From Adineta steineri (lineage: Eukaryota; Rotifera; Eurotatoria; Adinetida; Adinetidae), in NCBI GenBank assembly GCA_905250115.1, contig CAJNOI010000134.1, positions 48,731 through 112,730 of the forward strand: a DNA stretch of 64,000 nucleotides, given 5' to 3'. The notes below the pieces were generated by a model. The model saw only the letters and a program-made list of their open reading frames with translations. It made no database searches and had not been told where the DNA came from. The translations under genes and the position numbers were made by a program. How positions within the stretch are numbered: the first letter of the stretch is position 1; each line of letters opens with the position of its first letter. Positions 47,861 through 57,598 of this stretch are shown here, piece after piece.

Positions 47861-48839
47861 ATTGGTAATGTATTAGAAAAACTTTACCCGGTAATATTAA
47901 TATTTTCATCTGTATATATATATACATATTCTATATCATAGCTTTTCCATCTAAGTTGAAAATTATCTTTTTTTATTTATCTATTAGTCACATCATTATA
48001 AAAAATCTGACTATGCGATGTGAAAGGAATAAAAACAAGAAAAAAACACTTTTTGTGTATGATTTTCGTACATTATAATTAAAGATTGAAGGAAGTGATT
48101 TAAAAAGTATGACTTTGATCAGAATAATTATTATGAATCATATTATTGATAAATCATGATCGTCAAAGAAAACTGACTGACTACGCGCCTCTTTTCTTTA
48201 CCTTCGTCATAATACGATATAGAAACTGACACGCCAACGCTATTTTCTATTTGATAATTATACAGAAAAGGAAGAAAAATCATTAATATATATTTAATAT
48301 GAATATTTACTCATTAATTTACTTGCTACAGATATTAATATTACATATATCGATAAGACAGCATAATATCTATCATGTATCATATTTGATGAATAATAGG
48401 AAATGAAAGACTATGGATAGAGAAAATAATATTTTTTTCTATTGCTTTGTATATACTTCTCTTTTTGACGGTATAGTATGGAATAGCGTGAGATCAATCT
48501 TGAGATTTCGAGACTACTTTTGTTAACCTATCAAACTCTCTCAGGGAAAACAAATGCAGAATTGTGAGGAACACAAATAATAGCAAATCTTATGAGATTG
48601 TTTTTTTATAAAGTACATTGTTATAAATTAAATCATCAACCATATTCTTGTTTAACTATAACCTATGTGTAACAATGGTGAAGAATCGTTTCACCATTGT
48701 ATTGTGCATGGTTTAATCTCCATAGATAAATGTTATTTGTCAATATAATTTATCACAATAAACTAAGACGAAAATGACACCTGCTTCGTTGAGACATGTG
48801 AGAAACTCTCAATGACATAGACAACAGATCATTACCACA
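47861..48839. other. Intergenic stretch
   Basis: Upstream region of the aspartic protease. It holds a small perfect hairpin near 48674-48703 (ACAATGGTGAA ... TTTCACCATTGT). No gene is seen. Confidence 0.5.
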
Positions 48840-49010
48840 GTGATCATAGTGGGGGAGGCGGAACAAATTGCAGCTGAAGTAGTGGTTAACGACTTTGTTC
48901 ATACATAAGTATCACAAAGAACTATAACTATATTGTACATTATTTGTTTATCTAATTTCAAAATGAAACGTACTCTGACGATATCTATTTAACTATATTC
49001 TCAATATTAT
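48840..49010 (+). pseudogene. Relic of the 3' end of the Gly/Cys/Ser-rich gene
   Basis: 'CATAGTGGGGGAGGCGGAAC' then AAATTGCAGCTGA corresponds to His-Gly-Gly-Gly...Cys-Ser-stop. The following 3' flank matches 41770-41900 in order: TTAACGACTTTGTTCATACA, CTATAACTATATTGTACATTATT, then AAAATGAAACGTACT and ATATCTATTTAACTATATT. Almost all of the Gly repeats are missing. It is a decayed or truncated second copy, cut on its right by the inverted repeat at 49017. Confidence 0.65.
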
Positions 49011-49016
49011 TGAACA

Positions 49017-49380
49017 AATTATTCATACTCTTCCTTTATTAATTAAAAACAATTTTATGATATAAAGTAAGCTTTCAAATACATTGTATTCTTCATCAGA
49101 CTAAGCTAACTACACAATTTATACGTATTTATATATGCATTTCTTCATTTTTCTTTTCTTTAATAGTGATACCGGAGACAAGACAGTAAAGTGACTAGGC
49201 AAGTATATAAACTTCTCCTGTATCACTATTAAAGAAAAGAAAAAAGAAGAAATACATATATTATATAAATACGTATAAATTGTATAGTTAGCTTAGTCTG
49301 ATGAAGAATACAATGTATTTGAAAGCTTACTTTATATTATAATATTGTTTTTAATTAATAAAGGAAGAGTATGAATAATT
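49017..49380. repeat. Large inverted-repeat element, arms about 157 bp
   Basis: The left arm is 49017-49177 and the right arm 49215-49380, with a spacer of about 38 bp. The arms match nearly base for base (AATTATTCATACTCTTCCTT ... AAGGAAGAGTATGAATAATT at the ends; GTGATAC/GTATCAC next to the spacer). It looks like a recent fold-back or MITE, with no open frame inside. It is inserted next to the gene relic. Confidence 0.9.
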
Positions 49381-49461
49381 TCTACAAAAAATCAAGTAAC
49401 CTTCTTCAATCAACATCAATTCTCAATATTAATTCTTTATTTTTATTTTATAAATGATTTA

Positions 49462-49912
49462 ATCTACCTTCGCCGAAAAACTTTTTCGACGCAGACGTAT
49501 TTCGCCGAAAATAAAATCTACCGAATTGATCCTATAGGCAACAATTGTGTTTTGGATAATTAATCTGTGATACTATATCAATTGATCTTCAGGTGGGACG
49601 AGTTGCAAGTCAGATGGTTTCCATGTCATTTGGTTCCTAACTGACATGATTACCAACTCAGATAGATGGGTGTAGGTAGGTTGTGAGGTGATAGACACCC
49701 AAAACCAGACTCAGACCCTCAACCTCACCCACACTCACACCCACACCCATCCATTCATATGAGTTGGTAACCATGCCAGTTAGCAACTGTCTAACTTGAA
49801 AGTCGTTCTACCTGGAGATCAACTATATACAGTTTGTATAGACTTTCGATGAGAAACTCATTTGGCAATTTCTTTCGGCGAAATTCATGGTCGGCGAAAG
49901 TGGAATTTACAA
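49462..49912. repeat. Nested fold-back element with telomere-like core
   Basis: The outer arms carry TTCGCCGAAA twice on the left (about 49468, 49499) and TTTCGGCGAA / TCGGCGAAAG on the right (about 49873, 49892). The middle arms are 49566-49670 and about 49755-49832, with matches such as GGTTCCTAACTGACATG and CATGCCAGTTAGCAAC, or TACCAACTCA and TGAGTTGGTA. The core is a G-rich arm (GATGGGTGTAGGTAGG) and a C-rich arm (CACCCACACTCACACCCACA). All three levels are palindromic about one centre. Confidence 0.8.
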
Positions 49913-49988
49913 TTAAGAATACAAAGACGACTTGTATTCTTTAAGTTGCAGAGCTTAAAAAAAGAAATCAGTCGTTCTCAATTAAGTA

Positions 49989-50153
49989 TTAGATGAAGCA
50001 CTCCAAAAAGGATCAGAAAGGAAAAAGTTACGAATTGTATTAAAACTGATTTAAAAGTTATCTAGTATAGAGATTAATCAAATAGACGAACAGACTGCGT
50101 CTGAACTATCACAACAACAAACAAGTGAGAAAAAAGATGAAGCAAAACGATGA
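49989..50153 (+). pseudogene. Orphan coding tail, unrecognised
   Basis: An open-frame-like stretch reads 'LDEALQKGSERKKLRIVLKLI', a stop, then 'KLSSIEINQIDEQTASELSQ' and 'QQTSEKKDEAKR' to TGA. The charged, helix-like composition resembles a real C-terminus, but it has one stop and no start. It directly follows the fold-back element, which may have replaced the rest of the gene. Confidence 0.4.
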
Positions 50154-51184
50154 AAAACATTTTAACGATATTTTTAATTTTTTTTGAATCATGAAAAATA
50201 TTATCTTTTTTTGTCATTCATCAACAAATACTTGCAAACAATTGATTATGCAACAATAAATTTGAAAAAGAAGAACCAAATAAAAGTTTTATTGAAATTT
50301 TATTATTGTTATAAATGAATTTACTAAAGACGCAATGCTAGGCTAGAATAAGAGTGACTAGACGAAAGTGTTGATAATCATCTTGTTTTTATTCTAATCC
50401 CCATGCTTCCACTCATACATTTACTGTCATTGACAAAATGCCATTCTGTTTATATAAGGAGAAAGTTTTTTTTTCTGTTCTTACCCATAATGAAATGTTT
50501 TTTTACTCAAAATTATTTTAATTCTGTATGCGAAGAGACAGAATTGTTTTTGTTTCCATGCAACCTTTTCAGTGCATTAAAGTGTATGATGTATTTTTTA
50601 TCCCACTGACTCACGCTGAGCGACTTCATAATACAGATGTAATGTTATTCTTCTATGGAAAAAACCATTTTTATTCTATACATATAGTATATAAGAATGA
50701 AGATTACGATTAGCCAATCACCAAAATCACCCAGTAAGTAATCAACTATAATCTTGTTTTTTGTTAGTTCGAGCATTACTATTTGCCTATACAATGTACA
50801 GTGAGATCTCAGATAGGTCATCCGTAGGGTGTAGGTATGTGTGGATATTCTACTAATCTGTATCCATATCCTGACTGTGAAATGGATTGAGTTGAGAATA
50901 TAATGTTCATGAAGCTATAAGGTACATGGCGAGTATTTTTCAACTTTATTCGTTCAAAAAAACACACACACACTGCAGATAGAAAATGTTGATAAGTGCA
51001 TATGAGTGAAATGAATCGAGGTTACTAATACACATTCACGCATTTTTAAAATGAATATTTCTCTTTAAATTACATTGTATCGTGAGAAATTTGATGAAGC
51101 TTTTATTATTTATCATTTTCTTGTTAGAGAATCAATTATTTGTAATTTGTGTAAAATCTTTTTAGCGAGTCTTCAACACAATTC
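50154..51184. other. Upstream region of the unknown zinc-ribbon gene
   Basis: Contains duplicated promoter copy 1 (50440-50760), a likely 5'-UTR intron (donor GTAAGT at 50734, acceptor TTTTTAG at 51165) and, inside that intron, a weak G-rich telomere-like arm at about 50822-50845. No other gene is seen. Confidence 0.55.
50440..50760 (+). promoter_or_regulatory. Promoter block, copy 1
   Basis: Matches 52866-53210. Shared elements in order are TTCTGTTTATA, TTTTTTCTGTTCTTAC, ATGCAACCTTTTCA, ATTAAAGTGTATGA, TCCCACTGACTCACGCT (an AP-1-like TGACTCA at 50607-50613), CTTCTATGGAAAAAACCATT, a TATA-like TATATAAGAATG at about 50690, and GATTACGATTAGCCAA. It precedes the gene at 51185. Confidence 0.75.
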
Positions 51185-52003
51185 ATGGCTGACCACAGAA
51201 AACAATATTCATATATGGTTTGTTTCTCCATTGATCCAGTGAAATTTGGGTTTTCTTGTCACAGTTTACCTGATCAACAGAAATTTCAAGGATTAAATGC
51301 ATTTAACAACTATTTTGATATGTTAGCACCAAATACAAATGCGAAAACCATTCCTGACATGTGGGATGGTTATTATAGAATTACATTAGCTCAATTTGGA
51401 AGTAGCCTTGAACCAGAACAACTGAAAAAGCAGTTTGAATCATTCCGTCCTACAATTAGTAATGTTAGGATACAAGAGCCGTTGTTTAAAACCCAAAAAA
51501 TAGGCTGTGCTACTCATCATTTTCGATTTGATCAGAACTTTGCGAATAAACCTATCGCATTATTCATGAGTTGCCCATCCAACTTTAAATTTGATACCAC
51601 TCTCAAAGAGATTAAAGATCGAATCAATGATCGTAAATGGCGTGGAATACCGAACGACTCACTCCATATGAATATTCGACTATATTCAGATGCTCAATGG
51701 ACTTGGGAAAAAATCGAGCAATATGATATTCCTGCAAAAGTGATCGAACACCCTATCGAAGTGTATCATGCAACGTTGGAAATTATTCCAAGTCGAAAAA
51801 CATGTAAAGCTGTATATAGAAAAAATTCAAGCAATTCATGGTGGGAGGGTGCTACTCAATTGGATGAAAGTTGTTCTTATTGTGGATATTATCCACAGGG
51901 AAACAAATGGGAAGGAGTATGCAAAAGGTGTGAAAGATACGAACGTATCAAACCGATATGGTCTCTTCCATTTACCACTAAAGTAAATTGCTTTTTAAGA
52001 TAG
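51185..52003 (+). CDS. Unrecognised protein with C-terminal zinc-ribbon-like cysteines
   Basis: 272 aa, single coding exon, ATG at 51185. I do not recognise the family. Near the C-terminus 'CSYCGYYPQGNKWEGVCKRC' gives two CxxC pairs spaced like a zinc ribbon. The body alternates strands and helices. 'DGYYRITLAQF', 'DSLHMNIRLYS' and 'EVYHATLEII' recall the two H-x-[ST] strands of 2H-phosphoesterases, but the first position has Tyr, so I treat this as a weak resemblance only. No signal peptide or TM is present. Its promoter is a copy of that of the PCIF1-like methyltransferase 1.3 kb downstream on the same strand, which suggests joint expression. Confidence 0.6.
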   Translation: MADHRKQYSYMVCFSIDPVKFGFSCHSLPDQQKFQGLNAFNNYFDMLAPNTNAKTIPDMWDGYYRITLAQFGSSLEPEQLKKQFESFRPTISNVRIQEPLFKTQKIGCATHHFRFDQNFANKPIALFMSCPSNFKFDTTLKEIKDRINDRKWRGIPNDSLHMNIRLYSDAQWTWEKIEQYDIPAKVIEHPIEVYHATLEIIPSRKTCKAVYRKNSSNSWWEGATQLDESCSYCGYYPQGNKWEGVCKRCERYERIKPIWSLPFTTKVNCFLR

Positions 52004-53301
52004 GAAGTATTTTCATATTACAAATCTACTTTGAATTTAATGTTTATTTAAAATTATTAACATTGAATGTCATTTCATTCTATTGATTATTATTTATTAT
52101 TTATTTTAGACGGATTATTCAAATGAACTTGATACTTTATCATCGAAGTTCGATAATAAACTTCGTATATGAAAAATGAATATCATTTAACAATCATCTC
52201 AAAAAATCAATTTCAATTGATCATAGTGTTCCACAACGATTAAAAATAAATATACTTATAATATATTTTTGTTTTTGAGTGTATTTTGTATCTAAGAATT
52301 GTTTACTATAAAAAAAAAGTTTTAAATAATAAGAATAAAATTCACGTTAGATAACATTAGATTTATTAGTCAACCGAAGAGTGCACAAAATAAACTCATA
52401 ACATAAAGATCTACTGTGCTTTGAATAGTGTAAGGAAAACAAAAACAAATTAATGATCGATTTTGATTCATTGTAGTCAATCGAATAAAACATTTATATT
52501 CTATTTCGTCCTTGGATCTATATGAAATATTGATTAATTTATGAATATATGTAAATAACGTACTGAAAACCGAAATATTCAATTTACAAGTTCTGTTAGA
52601 TCAAATGTATTTAAAACCAAGATGAGCTTTACTGACATTCATTAGAATTCTCTAGATGCAAGTTACAGAATTAAACAATGTGAATATTGTTATTTATTAA
52701 CAATTTTGATCATATCTCATAGAGGATAAAAGAATATAGAATATTTTGATCATCATTCAAGTTAACATCTATGGCAACACTCAGATGTTTTTCATATGCT
52801 GAATCTGTAGGAATATGATTGCTTGTTTTCAGTTAGAATTCAAAATATGTTTGTTTCTCCTTTTTGTCGTTCTGTTTATACAAAAAGACAGATTTTTTTC
52901 TGTTCTTACACAAGATGAAATGTGTTTTGGCTTGAAAGTTACAGTCGTTTTATTTTCCTTTCATTAAAGACGAACACTTCATTTTAATGCAACCTTTTCA
53001 ATGCAATCATTTCAGCGAATTAAAGTGTATGACGTGTTTTTTTTATCCCACTGACTCACGCTCAGCGACTTCATAATGCCGATGTGATGCCATTCTTCTA
53101 TGGAAAAAAACCATTTTTATTCTGTACATACACTATATAAGAATGGAGATTACGATTAGCCAACCATCAAAATCATCCATTAAATAACTAACTACAATTT
53201 TCTTTTTCTTTTTAAAAACAATCACATACCTTCAATATATATTATATCAAAATAATTTTAGATAAATTTATTTACACATACAAAATCTTTACAGACAAAC
53301 A
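52004..53301. other. Spacer with promoter copy 2
   Basis: The 3' flank of the zinc-ribbon gene is AT-rich without features to about 52860. The promoter copy and a short leader follow. No gene is seen. Confidence 0.5.
52866..53210 (+). promoter_or_regulatory. Promoter block, copy 2
   Basis: Counterpart of 50440-50760, with TGACTCA at 53052-53058 and TATATAAGAATGG at about 53143. It has a small expansion with a second ATGCAA-like block. The TATA lies about 155 bp before the methyltransferase ATG. The splice donor present in copy 1 is not conserved here. Confidence 0.75.
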
Positions 53302-54480
53302 ATGAGTAGTATAATTTCTGGGCATGACATTTATGCATTACAATTACAGAAGAATACTGATGTTACATCACATCATACATTGATAGAAGTTGAACTGAGA
53401 CGTAAAACATTGTATGAAGATATACTCAAATGCGTCAAAAATTGGATATTTGATCACAGTGATCGGAATGATCGTAAACGTTTAACTGAAATGCAAATGT
53501 CACATCTTCTCTTACGTTATATATTCAACAAAAAAGCAACGCTGTTTGATTCAAAATCTGATCCAGTATTTATCATTGGTAAATCTTCCCTTGCTAGAAA
53601 TCAACTTGAACGTGATCTAAAAAACATAAATCTAAAAGGTGCAGAAAAATTGGCTAAAATAATTGATCATGAACTCGAGAGTGCTGCAACACAGTTACGC
53701 TCCGAAAAGTTTAGAAGGGACAAACAAGTGACATTGTCTACATCTACAGACGGTAAACTTATTTATCGAGATCGTTCTCAAAAAGATTTCAATCAGTTAG
53801 CACAACGCTATGGACCTGACTATTACAATGCAGCTTATGCACTTGGATTGCGATATACTTATATCTGTCTGACAGGTCATGGTCTTGCTCGATCGTATAA
53901 AGAAGAAACAGAACGTAGTCCACATGATTCATCAGTTTGTGAATGTTTTGCTTCTGCTTTCAATCATTATTTTGATCAATATCATTCAGCTTTTCCAGAT
54001 CTTGAAGTCTTTTTTGGATCACGTGGTTCTTTCTTTAACATAAATTGGGCAGAACAGCCTTCAAATATGACTTATTATGTAAGTCCTCCATATGATGAAT
54101 CACTTATACAATTAGCTGTCGATCATGTTTTTAATGCACTGGATAATCATTTAGTATCTCAATCTACATTTATTTTCTGTATACCTGGAAGATGGACAAA
54201 TTTTAGTGCTCTTGATGCATTGAAAGCAAGTTCATGGATGCAAGATTTTGTTGATTATTCAAAAGATAAATTACCTTTTATTGATTATATGGCAGCAAAT
54301 GAGAAAGATCGAATTATTTATCCAACAGATACTTGTATTATTACTCTTTCGACTGAAATTAAAAAAGAAAAAACACAATCCATACCATCAAGAACAAAAA
54401 AACGAACGAATGAAATTGAAGAAATAGAAGATTATAATTCAACGACTACAAATGAAACTAAAAAAAGAAAACTTGACTGA
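53302..54480 (+). CDS. PCIF1-like adenine-N6 (cap-type) methyltransferase with SPPY motif
   Basis: 392 aa, single exon. Residues about 212-265 carry the PCIF1 hallmark: 'ECFASAFNHYFDQYHSAFPD', 'FFGSRGSFF' (237-245), then 'YYVSPPYDESL' with SPPY at 261-264. This is the amino-methyltransferase catalytic tetrad position, usually NPPF in PCIF1. 'STFIFCIPGRW' follows, as in the family. PCIF1 places N6-methyl on the cap-adjacent 2'-O-methyladenosine of mRNA in the nucleus. This protein lacks the WW domain of the vertebrate enzyme and is shorter, and it ends in a basic tail that could be a nuclear signal ('KKRTNEIEE', 'KKRKLD'). The Asn-to-Ser change is seen in other active amino-methyltransferases, so activity is possible but the substrate may differ. 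Confidence 0.75.
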   Translation: MSSIISGHDIYALQLQKNTDVTSHHTLIEVELRRKTLYEDILKCVKNWIFDHSDRNDRKRLTEMQMSHLLLRYIFNKKATLFDSKSDPVFIIGKSSLARNQLERDLKNINLKGAEKLAKIIDHELESAATQLRSEKFRRDKQVTLSTSTDGKLIYRDRSQKDFNQLAQRYGPDYYNAAYALGLRYTYICLTGHGLARSYKEETERSPHDSSVCECFASAFNHYFDQYHSAFPDLEVFFGSRGSFFNINWAEQPSNMTYYVSPPYDESLIQLAVDHVFNALDNHLVSQSTFIFCIPGRWTNFSALDALKASSWMQDFVDYSKDKLPFIDYMAANEKDRIIYPTDTCIITLSTEIKKEKTQSIPSRTKKRTNEIEEIEDYNSTTTNETKKRKLD

Positions 54481-54745
54481 CTGATAAAAATATCTAATCT
54501 TACTAAAAAAATCCATAAGTTTCAGAAAAACAAGTGATAGTGTTTTTTATCCACATTTACATCCTCAAGAATCATGTGCGAGAAGTTTTTTAATGATCTC
54601 AATTATTTTCGTGTGAATGACTTACTATTATCTTTTTTATTCTTAGAAAATAAAGTTTCCAGTCAATTATATGAAACAACTAAACATCATCTTTCACTTT
54701 ATCATAGAATAAATGTATTCTCGACTATCTATTGTTGGATTTTGT
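54481..54745. other. 3' flank of the methyltransferase
   Basis: No gene supported, and no VIT-like sequence that could be the lost front of the vWA gene. Confidence 0.5.
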
Positions 54746-55125
54746 GGAACTCACGAGAGATGTCCATCGCGGTTGAGAATCTGCCGCTGCCGCACCGCGA
54801 CTATAATAAAAAGAAGTGTGCGGCGCCGCTGCCGCACCGCGCTCCTATAAAAAGTTGCTGCTACCGCGACGGGACTTTTAAAAATCTTCCGATTCTCAAG
54901 GCTGAGAGTGGTGTAAACGAGTACTGTTTCTGCTAATCGATGAGATTCGTCTAGTTTTATATTGCGGAATACGTCAATGTCGAGATTATGTGTAAATTTC
55001 GTAATTTTTAAAATTGTTTCTGGAAAAAGCAGCCGCTACCGCGACATTATGACAAAAGTTGCTGCCGCGCCGCGAACGCCACGGCGGCAGCGGCACCGCC
55101 GCCATGGACATCTCTGGAACTCACG
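54746..55125. mobile_element. GC-rich MITE/fold-back with 10-bp target duplication
   Basis: The element is 54756-55115 (360 bp). Its ends are inverted repeats: AGAGATGTCCATCGCGG on the left and CCGCCATGGACATCTCT on the right. It is flanked by perfect direct repeats GGAACTCACG (54746-54755 and 55116-55125). The interior is rich in CCGCTGCCGCACCGCG-like units in both orientations, strikingly GC-rich for this genome. No transposase is inside. A 9-11 bp duplication fits Mutator-like elements, but the superfamily is inferred from that alone. Confidence 0.85.
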
Positions 55126-55126
55126 T

Positions 55127-55447
55127 ACAGGGTGTGGGTGGGTGTGGGTGTAGATGTGGGTATCGGTGTGGAGGTGAGTGTGAGTTTGGGTCGATGTGGG
55201 TGTGGGTATGAATGTGGGTTGGGTGTGACTGTAAATATTATAGTTTTTGTAATTAACACATATATCTACACAAATCTCATTCACATCCACACCCACACCC
55301 ACACCACCCACACCACCCACACCTACACCACCCACACCCACACCACCCACACCACCCACACCCACACCACCCACACCCACCCACCCACACCCACCCACCC
55401 ACACCCACCCACACCCACACCCACACCCACACTCACACCCACACCCA
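55127..55447. repeat. Large head-to-head telomere-like array
   Basis: The G-rich arm 55127-55229 is made of GTGGGTGTGGGTG-type units. An AT-rich spacer of about 48 bp follows, then a C-rich arm 55278-55447 of CCCACA, CCCACACCA and CCACCCACACC units. The right arm ends within 10 bp of vWA coding sequence, and the left arm starts 2 bp after the 10-bp target duplication. Confidence 0.9.
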
Positions 55448-55457
55448 AAATACATCT

Positions 55458-57393
55458 TTGGATCGTGATATTCTCTTGGACATGCAACTTGTTGAAAGCC
55501 ACTCGAACACAATTTTAGCTGTTGAAAGCAATGCAGTTATGGCTTCATTTACACCAAGTGAAGAAGATTGTCAACGTGTCATGAGTAATACTGATATTAC
55601 GAATGAATTTATTTTTGTTGTTGATTGTAGTGGTTCAATGAACGATGAAAATAAGATTGAATTAGCTCGACAAGCAATGTTACTCTTTCTCAAGAGTCTT
55701 CCAATGAATTGTTATTTCAATATAATTCGATTTGGTAGTAATCATCAAGGTTTATTTTCAGAAACCACTGCTGTATATAATGAAGCGAATGCGCAAAAAG
55801 CTGAACAACTTACTAAGACGATGAAAGCAGATTTAGGTGGTACTGAATTAGTGAGTATATCTTTATCTTTCACTTGTTTCGATAACTGTATCTATTTAGT
55901 TAACACCTCTGCAATGGCTTGATAAAAATCCACCAATTCAAGGCCGTGCACGTCAAATATTTCTTCTTACTGACGGTGAAGTTTCTAATGTAGATGAAGT
56001 AGTTGATCTTTGTCGAACAATGGCTACATCAACTCGAATCTTTTCATTTGGATTAGGTTCTTCTCCTAGTCGCTCACTTGTGAAAGGTTTAGCACGAGCA
56101 ACAAATGGCCGATTTGTTTTTATTCCTCCTCACACCAGTGTTGATGTACATATTGGTGAACAATTACAAAAAGCATTACAATTATGTATTACAAATGTTA
56201 AAGTACAATGGTCTTTGGGAACAGAAGCGATAATAACTGCTCCGACAAATATTCCACCAGTTTATGCTGATGATCGTCTTATTGTTTATGCTCTTATACA
56301 AGATAAATCGGCTCGATTCGATCATAATTCAACTGTTCTATTAGCAACTGAACGATCTCAATTAGGTAAAGCAAAAGTAACATATACGCCTGCTGTAAGT
56401 AATGATAAGATGATTGCTCGATTGGCAGCTAAGGCACTTATTCTTGAATTACAACATGAAAAATTGCCATCATCAACACAAAAAAATAATACAGGTTCAT
56501 TACAAACTCGATTTAAAAAACATCATAACGATGATGAAGCTACGAAAGAATTAACAAAGAAACGTATCATTGAATTATCACTAAAATATAATATTCTCAG
56601 TCCTCATACAGCTTTTGTTGGTGTTGAGAAACGAATGGATACGAGTAATGCTGATATGGTCTTGCGTGAAGTACTCATACAAATATCAGCTGATGATCAA
56701 CATTTACAAATAAATTCTCCAATGCCTTCGTTGCAGACGATGAACTCTAACGTAGACCTTTTTGATATTTTTACTACCCAAATGTGTCATACTGCAAATG
56801 CAAATGTTTCTCATTATTCACCACTTCAAATGACTCGATCAATGCCTGCTTTCGACTGTTTGTGTGCCGATTTCGATATTACTACACCCTTACAAGTATT
56901 GTATTTATTTTAGTTCTCTTTAGTCTTATTTTCTATCTTCTTTTTGTATAAGCCAACGAACAAACTATCAAATAATTCTTTTAAAAGCGCATTATCATCT
57001 GCTTATATGTTAAACGACTTCGACCCCTTTTACCAAAATGTCGATAAAACGTCTCACAATGTTCAAACGCAAGCAGATGATGTCTGGCCTACGAATGGCC
57101 AAGATATTATTCGTCAATTGATTGATAAACAAAAATTTGATGGTAGCTGGGATTTAGATTCAAAAAGCCTTGAACGCTTGACTGGAAAACCATTGACTGC
57201 ATTTCAACACTTAGCGAGTAATCAAATACTTACACCAGCTATTGTTATTGCTGTGTTCGAAACACGATTTGCTATGCATTCATCAATGTGGTATGGTATC
57301 GTGCAAAAAGCACGTAAACGTCTTGTAGATCTTCTTGGTAAAGATGTCAAAAAACTCGATACTCTATTGGCAGAGATTCGTAAACAATTATAA
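55458..57393 (+). CDS. VWA5A-like von Willebrand A protein, N-terminally truncated
   Basis: Three exons: to 55851, about 55902-56896, and 56954-57393. The coding frame begins directly at the C-rich array; the first in-frame ATG is at 55482. 'NEFIFVVDCSGSMND' is the MIDAS DxSxS, 'GGTEL' supplies the MIDAS Thr and 'LLTDGEVSN' the Asp, so the metal site is complete. After the A domain come beta-rich segments ('VKVQWSLGTEAIITAP') and a C-terminal helical part ('FDGSWDLDSKSLERLTG') typical of VWA5A-type proteins. Those proteins normally carry a VIT domain of about 130 residues before the A domain; none is found upstream. The remaining frame has no breaks, so it may still be expressed as a shorter protein. 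Confidence 0.75.
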
Positions 57394-57551
57394 GAAGCTT
57401 TATATATTCTTCGGGGTATGAGATCTAGCTATGGATAAGCAGAAGACGAACACGTATCGTAACTCTCACCTTTTTTTTCTTTTATTTAACACTGTATGAA
57501 AATATAATAAAGTCTAGATGTTTCTTGTAACATAAAAAATTAACCATCTTA

Positions 57552-57598
57552 AGGGTATGGGTGTGTGTATTCTTCTCATTCAATACCCACACCCTCAA
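57552..57598. repeat. Telomere-like hairpin
   Basis: AGGGTATGGGTGTGTGTATT, a spacer of about 12 bp, then AATACCCACACCCTCA. It lies about 160 bp after the vWA stop. The arms are near-perfect complements. Confidence 0.85.

Noticed and set aside
51185-52003. Assignment to 2H-phosphoesterases
   Set aside because: Only one of the two expected H-x-[ST]-like positions has His, so the resemblance is too weak to name.
53302-54480. Identity with the bacterial-derived N4-cytosine DNA methyltransferase of bdelloids, because of SPPY
   Set aside because: The motifs around it (FGSRGSFF, SAFPD) are those of the PCIF1 family, and no chromodomain is present.
55036-55518. Open frames of 128 and 158 codons rich in Thr/His/Pro or Gly/Val/Cys
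   Set aside because: Produced by the telomere-like hexanucleotide array, which has no stops in several frames; no protein features.
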